Shown piece by piece: positions 6,251-7,385 of a DNA stretch of 7,385 nt. Numbering within the stretch: the stretch's first letter is position 1; each line of letters starts with the position of its first letter. The position numbers and the translations under genes were made by a program. Below the pieces are notes generated by a model. It saw only the letters and a program-made list of their open reading frames with translations. It made no database searches and was not told the DNA's origin. Source of the DNA: DTU049 sp033809015 (GTDB lineage: Bacteria > Bacteroidota > Bacteroidia > Bacteroidales > DTU049); the NCBI GenBank assembly GCA_033809015.1, contig JAPXMM010000125.1, forward strand, positions 1-7,385. The letters are read 5' to 3'.

Positions 6251-6706
6251 TTATTGTGCTACTATAGAGTCTGTAGTAGGGTCAGGTTCTTCGGTCATAT
6301 CCATTGAAGGATCTTCTAAAGGTTCATTAGCACCTTCTTTAGGGAAGTTCACAACTTTCCATTCATTTTTGATCTTCTTTAATTCTACATAATTTTGTGT
6401 GCCTTGAGAAGTATAAGTACATTTTTTCATATCTTTGCTGTCCATATCTTCGCATTTGATGTCTTTAACATCTGGTACAATAGAATCATTTTTTGTAACA
6501 GTTTGTCCCATTTGAGTAGCAAAACTTTCAATCATATTTAAAGTTTCTAGTGCTGTACTGTCTGCTAATGATTTAGCAACTTCGAAATCGTTTTGTTGAA
6601 TAGCTGAAATGAATTTTTCAGTTATTTGTTCAGGTGTATTAGCTTTTTTGCATTGTACGAATATTAGTGATACTATTGCTAATGTGATTACTAATAATTT
6701 TTTCAT
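6251..6706 (-). CDS. Small DUF4878-like lipoprotein, second of a tandem pair
   Basis: The 151-residue product begins with a lipoprotein signal peptide: MKK, a hydrophobic run at 4-17, and lipidation Cys19 in LIFVQC, a loose but acceptable Bacteroidota lipobox. The mature part TPEQITEKFISAIQQNDFEVAKSLA (24-48) resembles the start of DUF4878 domains, small NTF2-like folds found in many Bacteroidota lipoproteins. Cys85 and Cys96, and the stretch NYVELKKIKNEWKVVN (105-120), match the upstream neighbour. The tail (about 124-151) is acidic and rich in Pro and Thr, probably disordered. No acidic cluster follows the lipidated Cys, so surface export through the known Bacteroidota export signal is not indicated, and a periplasm-facing anchor is more likely. 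Function is unknown. It follows its paralogue by 37 bp and precedes a strong terminator. Confidence 0.8.
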   Translation of the reverse strand: MKKLLVITLAIVSLIFVQCKKANTPEQITEKFISAIQQNDFEVAKSLADSTALETLNMIESFATQMGQTVTKNDSIVPDVKDIKCEDMDSKDMKKCTYTSQGTQNYVELKKIKNEWKVVNFPKEGANEPLEDPSMDMTEEPDPTTDSIVAQ

Positions 6707-6743
6707 TTAATTTGTATTTTAATTGTTTCTCAGAGTTTTAATA

Positions 6744-7217
6744 TTATTCAGTAACTGGTTGAGTTTCAGTCATTGCTACTGAATCACTTTGCATTGCTGT
6801 AGAATCAGTCATATTTTCTTCTTCGGCCATTTCTGGAACTTCTTCACCTTCATAACCCAAATTGGTTACCATCCATTTACCATCTACTTGTTCTAATTCT
6901 ACATAGTTGCCTTCTAATTTTTCTGTGCCTTGAAGCATTGTGAAAGTACATTTTACTTTATTTTCATTTTCTTTGCAAGTGAGATTCTCATAATTTAAGT
7001 CTTTTGGAAAGAATTCTGGATTAGAACTTACCATATTACTAATTTGATTAATTTGCTCTAAAGCATCTCCTGAAGTTACTGTTTTAGCAGTTTCGAAATC
7101 TGCTTTTACATAAGCTGATAAAAATTTTTCTGCTACATTTTGTGGTTTTTCTTTTTGGCAACTGCTGAATGATACAGCAATCATTGCTACAAAAACTAAA
7201 ATTGCTAATTTTTTCAT
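6744..7217 (-). CDS. Small DUF4878-like lipoprotein, first of a tandem pair
   Basis: I place the start at the ATG at 7215-7217, giving 157 residues. The frame is open to a TTG at 7250, but that would put eleven polar residues before the signal peptide and would overlap the likely promoter. From the chosen start, MKK leads into a hydrophobic run (4-15) and a classical lipobox VSFSSC with lipidated Cys20. The mature protein has QNVAEKFLSAYVKADFETAKTV (26-47), typical of DUF4878/NTF2-like lipoproteins, then Cys81 and Cys90, NYVELEQVDGKWMVTN (104-119), and an acidic Met/Thr/Ser-rich tail (about 123-157). The cysteine pair is probably disulphide-bonded in the envelope (inference). It is clearly paralogous to the downstream gene, 37 bp away, and the two should form one transcript. 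No function is known. Confidence 0.82.
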   Translation of the reverse strand: MKKLAILVFVAMIAVSFSSCQKEKPQNVAEKFLSAYVKADFETAKTVTSGDALEQINQISNMVSSNPEFFPKDLNYENLTCKENENKVKCTFTMLQGTEKLEGNYVELEQVDGKWMVTNLGYEGEEVPEMAEEENMTDSTAMQSDSVAMTETQPVTE

Positions 7218-7247
7218 ATCTTTTTTGTTTTTAGGGTTTTGACTTTG

Positions 7248-7255
7248 CAAAATTA
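7248..7255 (-). promoter_or_regulatory. Candidate -7 promoter box (TAATTTTG) for the lipoprotein pair
   Basis: On the minus strand this is TAATTTTG, an exact TAnnTTTG match 30 bases upstream of the chosen ATG, a usual distance. Twenty bases further upstream there is only a T-run in place of a clear TTG. The box supports the ATG start over the TTG at 7250, which would fall inside it. Confidence 0.45.
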
Positions 7256-7318
7256 CTAATTACTTTTGAAATAAAAAAATTTTTTCTTTAAATATTATAT
7301 ATTTTTCAATTAGTAATT
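7251..7318. promoter_or_regulatory. 11-bp inverted repeat in the lipoprotein upstream region
   Basis: AATTACTAATT (7251-7261) and its exact reverse complement AATTAGTAATT (7308-7318) enclose 46 bases. The first arm overlaps the candidate -7 box, and each arm is itself nearly palindromic, so this could be a pair of operator half-sites. The local AT-richness makes chance symmetry plausible. From 7319 to the window end the sequence is AT-rich. An ATG at 7374 followed by two Lys codons and a Cys codon could begin a divergent plus-strand gene, but only four codons are present. Confidence 0.3.
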
Positions 7319-7385
7319 ATTTGTTTCTTTTAAAAATATTATTAATATAATTGTAATTTTTGTGAACTTTTATATGAAAAAATGC

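Noticed and set aside
7218..7250. Upstream TTG start adding 11 residues to the first lipoprotein
   Set aside because: The extra polar residues would displace the signal peptide from the N terminus, and the TTG falls inside the probable promoter box.
7374..7385. Possible start of a divergent plus-strand gene (ATG, two Lys codons, Cys codon)
   Set aside because: Only four codons are in the window, too little to annotate a gene, although a gene on that side is plausible.
1..7385. parS sites near parAB
   Set aside because: I looked for CACGTG-centred palindromes of the TGTTTCACGTGAAACA type and found only unrelated CACGT words within rfbB.

Overview
The window is AT-rich chromosomal DNA that reads as a member of the Bacteroidota. 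The reasons are a DUF3276 (PUR-alpha-like) protein, a DUF5683 protein between parB and dapB, start regions with little Shine-Dalgarno signal, and TAnnTTTG boxes (the -7 element of Bacteroidota promoters) upstream of several genes. The genus cannot be told from the sequence alone.

Left part (1-2909, minus strand): a tightly packed operon read right to left as DUF3276, parA, parB, DUF5683 and dapB. parA/parB, parB/DUF5683 and DUF5683/dapB overlap by 14, 8 and 32 bp, and DUF3276/parA are 4 bp apart. It joins chromosome partitioning (ParA ATPase, ParB CTPase), a small nucleic-acid-binding protein, an exported or membrane protein of unknown role, and lysine/diaminopimelate synthesis. dapB runs off the left edge, so only its N-terminal 113 residues are present. 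No parS-like palindrome was found in the window.

Middle (2977-5925): a minus-strand uridine phosphorylase-like gene faces away from a plus-strand pair of nucleotide-sugar enzymes, galE (UDP-glucose 4-epimerase) and rfbB (dTDP-glucose 4,6-dehydratase). The pair overlaps by 16 bp and so is probably translationally coupled. These make sugar-nucleotide precursors for surface polysaccharide. The usual rfbA, rfbC and rfbD partners are not here.

Right part (5926-7385): a 325-bp convergent intergenic region holds a GC-rich palindromic element resembling a solitary REP-type unit (6158-6193) and a strong bidirectional terminator (6201-6233). Beyond it are two tandem, paralogous minus-strand lipoproteins of the DUF4878 type with a conserved internal cysteine pair and acidic tails. 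Their upstream region (7218-7385) carries a promoter box and an 11-bp inverted repeat, and may hold the first codons of a divergent gene.

Most of the window is ordinary housekeeping sequence. I see no CRISPR array, transposase, phage gene, tRNA or rRNA, and no convincing undescribed system. The points most worth a second look are the REP-like element, the duplicated lipoprotein pair and the long overlaps in the parAB-dapB operon.
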